A stretch of DNA of 8,435 nt, from contig CATLBU010000033.1 of assembly GCA_949879835.1 (NCBI GenBank), forward strand, positions 1 through 8,435, read 5' to 3'. This document shows positions 5,002-8,435 of the stretch, piece after piece. The notes below the pieces were generated by a model. It worked only from the letters and a program-made list of their open reading frames with translations. It searched no databases and had not been told where the DNA came from. A program made the position numbers and the translations under genes. Origin of the DNA: an uncultured Bacilli bacterium. GTDB lineage: Bacteria > Bacillota_I > Bacilli_A > RF39 > UBA660. Position 1 is the first letter of the stretch. Each line of letters starts with the position of its first letter.

Positions 5002-7215
5002 TTGTTGTTTATTCAACCCAGGTTATCAAAAACAAAGGTAAGTAATAAAAATGAACATGGTTCCAGTAAATTTGCAGATTTAAAAGAAATAAAAAAGACT
5101 TTTGATAAAGAAGATTTAGAAAATATTGTTGAGGGTGGCTTTCCAATTTGGTTTGAAAAGAAAAATGATAAGTTTACTTCAGTTTATGTTGATAACAAAA
5201 GTCCACACCATTTACTTATCGGTTCTACAGGATCTGGTAAAAGTGTAACGGTCGTTCTTGTAGAGTGTTTAATGTTTGCTCAAGCTAAAAAACAACATTC
5301 TGTAATTGTTACTGACCCAAAGGGAGAAATATTTAGAGCAACCAGTGAAGTATTTAAAGATAATGGTTATGATGTAATTACAATTGATTTTAGAAATCCA
5401 AGAAAATCAACAAAGATAAATATCATGCAACCAATTATTGATGAATGGAAACTTCATTGTGAAAATCATAAAAAAAGCATATTTTTAATATCTTATTTGT
5501 TTAAATCAAAAAAAATAGAATTTAATAAATATCTAGATGAAGAAAATTATCGAAAAGAGATAAATAAAAAAATTAAATTTGAAAATATAATTCAAGAATT
5601 TATAAGAGATAATAATGATTCTATAATTACAAAAATAGAAGATTCAAATTTTTTTCGAAATGCTTATTTTAAAGAAGAGAAAAAAGAAAAAAGCCTTAAA
5701 CAATATTTAGGTTCATTATCTGATAAACAAATTATTCAATTAATAAAAGATAATTTAAATCAAAGTTCTATACATGAAGCTGAAGCGAATAGACTAACAA
5801 TATCCTTGGCAGATTTAATATTTGTTGAAAAAGATTCTAAAGATCCGTTTTGGATTACCTCTAGTAAAAACCTTTTTATTGGTATTGTTGGTTTGTTTTT
5901 AGAAGATTTTAAAGATGGAAAAATTAGAGAAGAACAAATAAATATTTCTAGTGTTAAGAAATTTCAAAACTCTTCTTTAATAAAAGAAAATCAAAACTAT
6001 TTGCAGAAGAACGTCAATAATAGAAAATATGGTTCTTTATCAAAAGATTACCTAACATCAATACTTTCGGCATCAGAAAATACCTACAAAAGTGTTACTG
6101 CTGTATTTGGTTCAAAGACAAATATCTTTGATGACTTAAATGTAGAAAATATAACAAGTGTAAGTGAGTTTGAATTTTCTAGTTTAGGGAAAAAACCTAC
6201 AGCACTTTTTATTATTGTTCCAGATGAGGACAGGTCGTATTTTCAACTTGTAACAATTATTATCGGTATTTTATATAAAGATTTAGTCAAGTTTGCAAAT
6301 CAGCCTGAAAATGGTGGAGCATTACCTGTACCGATAGAATGGATTTTAGATGAATTTGCCAATTGTCCGCCTTTGGATTCCATAGAAGCCCTAGTTTCAG
6401 TCGCTCGAAGCAGACGAATGCGTTTTCAATTTTTCATACAAAGTTTTAGTCAGTTAGATCAACTGTATGGAAAAGAAACATCTTCAATAATTCAAGATAA
6501 TGCTGCACTAACTTACTTAAAAACGAACAGTATCGAATGTGCAGAAATAATTAGTAAAAAAATCGGTCGTGCTACAATTACCACTTCTTCTATTAGTCAA
6601 AATACTGACCCGTTTAAAGTTGGAGCAAATAGAACTGAATCTTTAATGGGAAGAGAACTTTTAACTGCAAATGAAATTATTAATTTAAAATATAAAACTA
6701 TCATATTTCCAACAGTTTCAAATCCTATTTTTCGTGATACTTATCTTTATAGTGATATTTTTCCAAAATATAAAAATTCTAAGCCTATTGAAAGAAAAGA
6801 AAATGTTTTAAAAAGGATAACATCAAATTATTACACAGTAGAAGACATGAGGAAAAATGAGGAGAGTAATTTTGATAGAAATGTTGAATCTCAATTTAAA
6901 AAAATTGATGATGATTTCGATAAAATCTTTTCGAGCAATTTGAGAAATAGTAGAAATGTTTATAGAAAAAATAAAGTATTAAAATTTGGACAATGGATTA
7001 TGAAAAAAACATCTTTTAGCAGGTTTATAGAAAAACAAGAAATGATAGATAACAATGTATTTCAGTTAAAAATAAATAAATTGCTTAATATGTTGGAACA
7101 AAAAGAGATAATTTCAGAATTAGAGGATAACTTACAAGCTAGCATTATTTTAGATAGATTAAGTAAACAAAGTATTGTGAATATCTTTGAAGAGGAAAAA
7201 GAATGCGTAAGATAG
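5002..7215 (+). CDS. virD4: VirD4/TraG-type type IV secretion coupling protein (T4CP)
   Basis: This membrane ATPase links the relaxosome to the type IV secretion channel and pumps DNA. Numbering from TTG 5002 (737 residues): HGSSKFADLKEI (19-30) matches the family's HGSA-W opening; GSTGSGKS (74-81) is Walker A; VIVTDPKGEIF (101-111) is the conserved DPKGE strand; residues about 145-300 form the helical all-alpha domain, ending in DPFWITSSKNLFIG; WILDEF (447-452) is Walker B; FIQSFSQLDQLYG (478-490) is the sensor-like motif with Q480 and Q484. Past about 600 it has a charged tail. The start listed is only the first ordinary codon, inside the membrane segment; the real protein probably begins near 4927. 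It overlaps the sortase gene by 13 bases. Confidence 0.95.
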   Translation: MLFIQPRLSKTKVSNKNEHGSSKFADLKEIKKTFDKEDLENIVEGGFPIWFEKKNDKFTSVYVDNKSPHHLLIGSTGSGKSVTVVLVECLMFAQAKKQHSVIVTDPKGEIFRATSEVFKDNGYDVITIDFRNPRKSTKINIMQPIIDEWKLHCENHKKSIFLISYLFKSKKIEFNKYLDEENYRKEINKKIKFENIIQEFIRDNNDSIITKIEDSNFFRNAYFKEEKKEKSLKQYLGSLSDKQIIQLIKDNLNQSSIHEAEANRLTISLADLIFVEKDSKDPFWITSSKNLFIGIVGLFLEDFKDGKIREEQINISSVKKFQNSSLIKENQNYLQKNVNNRKYGSLSKDYLTSILSASENTYKSVTAVFGSKTNIFDDLNVENITSVSEFEFSSLGKKPTALFIIVPDEDRSYFQLVTIIIGILYKDLVKFANQPENGGALPVPIEWILDEFANCPPLDSIEALVSVARSRRMRFQFFIQSFSQLDQLYGKETSSIIQDNAALTYLKTNSIECAEIISKKIGRATITTSSISQNTDPFKVGANRTESLMGRELLTANEIINLKYKTIIFPTVSNPIFRDTYLYSDIFPKYKNSKPIERKENVLKRITSNYYTVEDMRKNEESNFDRNVESQFKKIDDDFDKIFSSNLRNSRNVYRKNKVLKFGQWIMKKTSFSRFIEKQEMIDNNVFQLKINKLLNMLEQKEIISELEDNLQASIILDRLSKQSIVNIFEEEKECVR

Positions 7216-7808
7216 GTATAACACTAATTATTGTTGCATTGTTTAGTTTTATATTTATAAAAATCTTTGATTTTAAAAAGGACAAAGAAGTTGAAAAACA
7301 AATCGATAAATATATTGAAATTACTAGTATAAAGGAAAATCAAGAGGAAGAAACAATTATTGAAGTCGAACCTGTAAAAAAAGATAATAAAACATCTAAT
7401 TTAAATTATGTAGCAATATTAGAAATTCCCATCATCAATTTAAAAACTGGAATGGTCGAAGCTACAGATAATTTTAAATCAATTAATTATGCAGTAAGTA
7501 TAGATAAAAGTAGTCAGTATCCAAACATTGAAGGCAATCTTATTATATATTCACATTCAGGCAATAGTCGTATTGCCTTTTTTAAACATCTTAATCAAGT
7601 AAAAATAGGAGATAAAGTATATATTTATTTTCATGGTATTAAATATGAGTATAAAATCTTTACAAATTATGAAATAGAAAAAGTGGGAAAATTAAATGTG
7701 ACTTATCCAAAAGATAAAAGATATATAACATTAATAACTTGTAATCCTAATAAAAAAGGATTTCAAATTGTATTAGTTGGCGAACAAATAAATCAAGAAA
7801 AATATTAG
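7203..7808 (+). CDS. Membrane-anchored sortase, catalytic Arg position altered
   Basis: Sortases are surface transpeptidases that cut a sorting signal and attach proteins to the cell wall or to pilins. This one has 201 residues: an N-terminal membrane anchor (residues 4-20), a charged linker (about 24-66), and the sortase barrel from NYVAILEIP (68-76). The catalytic His is H118 in IIYSHSG, followed by the usual FFKHLNQVKIGDKVYIY stretch, and the nucleophile is C180 in TLITC. The third catalytic residue, an Arg normally found shortly after the Cys just before the last strand, appears to be Gln188 (GFQIVLVGE). Ribosome binding site AGAGGA (7191-7196). Its 13-base overlap with the coupling protein gene implies coupled expression. 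No LPxTG-type substrate is visible in the window. Confidence 0.85.
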   Translation: MRKIGITLIIVALFSFIFIKIFDFKKDKEVEKQIDKYIEITSIKENQEEETIIEVEPVKKDNKTSNLNYVAILEIPIINLKTGMVEATDNFKSINYAVSIDKSSQYPNIEGNLIIYSHSGNSRIAFFKHLNQVKIGDKVYIYFHGIKYEYKIFTNYEIEKVGKLNVTYPKDKRYITLITCNPNKKGFQIVLVGEQINQEKY

Positions 7809-7826
7809 AGAGGAGATAGATTCAAT

Positions 7827-8339
7827 ATGAAACAAAATAGAAATATACATATACCAATATATAAATTTTCAGATATGAACGAGATATTAAAAATAATAAA
7901 ATCTATTCAAAATATTGAAGATTTTGATAAAAAAACCAGAATTTACCTTGTTGTCTTAGGATACAGATCTATTGATATTCAAAACTTTAAATTAAAATCT
8001 GCTGAAGAGTTGATTGAAAATGAAAATATTCCAAATAAAATTAGACAGGCAGTTGCAGATTCTTTAGAAAGAAGAAAGGTTTCTATTGAAAGCAACAATT
8101 TGAAAAACGATTTGGAATACTTGTTTGTTAATTCTGAAAATAAGCATATTCACGATTGCGTATTATTACGAGAATGGAGAGATTTTATTAAGAGCATTGG
8201 TTTAGAAGATATAAATATTCATGTTTTTAAGCAATCTATATCTTATATGAAATTTTTAGGAAAATATAAAAATTTAGAAATGTCAACTTCCAATATAAGA
8301 CATTCTTTTGAAGAAAGTGAGGAAAATTATGTTAAATAA
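7827..8339 (+). CDS. Stand-alone tyrosine-recombinase-like catalytic domain, possibly degenerate
   Basis: The 170 residues align by eye with the catalytic half of XerC/XerD-type recombinases, without the N-terminal core-binding domain. FSDMNEILKIIKSI (14-27) matches the domain's opening helix; YLVVLGYRSIDIQNFKL (40-56) matches the box I pattern with R47 as first Arg; LEYLFVNSENKHI (96-108) and IKSIGLEDINIH (121-132) match the region before HxxR, where H132 is followed by K135 instead of Arg; IRHSFEESEENY (157-168) gives H159 and a candidate nucleophile Y168, spaced nine residues as in XerD H270/Y279. The beta-hairpin Lys region is shortened. It could be an inactive DNA-binding relative used for regulation, or a minimal recombinase. 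GAGAGGAG (7808-7815) lies a rather long 11 bases before the ATG. Confidence 0.6.
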   Translation: MKQNRNIHIPIYKFSDMNEILKIIKSIQNIEDFDKKTRIYLVVLGYRSIDIQNFKLKSAEELIENENIPNKIRQAVADSLERRKVSIESNNLKNDLEYLFVNSENKHIHDCVLLREWRDFIKSIGLEDINIHVFKQSISYMKFLGKYKNLEMSTSNIRHSFEESEENYVK

Positions 8340-8435
8340 ACATGAAATTGAATGTATGATGAATTACTATTATGGAAATTCTGAATTAAAAGAAATAGGT
8401 TATAACGAATTAAAAGAAATAAATAAAGAGAATAA
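8329..8435 (+). CDS. 5' end of an unidentified gene (partial)
   Basis: An ATG at 8329 overlaps the preceding gene by 11 bases and has a good ribosome binding site (GTGAGGA, 8317-8323, five bases before it). The frame stays open for 35 codons to the window edge, beginning MLNKHEIECMMNYYYGN and continuing as a Lys/Glu-rich stretch. Too little is visible to name a family. The overlap pattern, the same as for most upstream genes, indicates that the operon continues. Confidence 0.6.
   Translation, partial: MLNKHEIECMMNYYYGNSELKEIGYNELKEINKEN

Noticed and set aside
5002..5010. TTG 5002 as the true start of the coupling protein
   Set aside because: It falls inside the hydrophobic anchor and has no ribosome binding site; it is kept only as the first ordinary start codon in the frame.
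1..8435. Use of the Mycoplasma code (TGA as Trp)
   Set aside because: Trp positions in conserved motifs use TGG, and TGA occurs as the natural end of several genes, including the relaxase, with the next start close behind.

Overview
The window is AT-rich, densely packed, and reads almost entirely on the + strand. TGG encodes Trp and TGA works as a stop (for example at 616-618 and 2839-2841), so the code looks like the ordinary bacterial one. Strong GGAGG-type ribosome binding sites, a sortase and a MobL-type relaxase point to a low-GC Gram-positive host (Bacillota or close relatives). The content is the transfer module of an integrative conjugative element or conjugative plasmid, not ordinary chromosome.

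Layout. Positions 1-144 hold the 3' end of a gene, possibly ParB-like. It is followed without a gap by an unrecognised coiled-coil protein gene (145-618). A non-coding stretch of about 215 bases (619-834) carries three consecutive inverted repeats, then a sequence matching the IncP-type nick consensus YATCCTG|Y (795-802). This is the best candidate for the origin of transfer. Immediately downstream is a relaxosome cassette: two small ribbon-helix-helix proteins (835-1158 and 1164-1406) and a MobL-family relaxase (1390-2841). The order oriT, two auxiliary genes, relaxase resembles the one described for MOB_L plasmids such as pLS20.

Next come a 19-codon Tyr-rich leader ORF (2846-2905) whose stop overlaps the TTG start of an XRE-type regulator (2902-3204), a large protein with a DUF4313-like N-terminus (3197-4354), an unrecognised 196-residue protein (4344-4934), a VirD4/TraG-type coupling protein (5002-7215, probably starting further upstream), a membrane-anchored sortase (7203-7808), a stand-alone tyrosine-recombinase-like catalytic domain (7827-8339), and the start of another gene cut by the window edge (8329-8435).

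Working together (inference): the ribbon-helix-helix proteins and relaxase would assemble at the oriT and nick it, and the coupling protein would hand the relaxase-DNA complex to a type IV secretion channel encoded outside the window. The sortase would anchor element-encoded surface proteins, also outside the window. The regulator would control the operon. From the relaxase on, genes overlap or are closely spaced, as in one long translationally coupled operon.

The points most worth attention are the candidate oriT, the tyrosine-recombinase-like protein with an altered active site and no core-binding domain, the sortase lacking Arg at its usual catalytic position, the coupling protein whose membrane segment lies upstream of any ordinary start codon, and the leader ORF coupled to the regulator.
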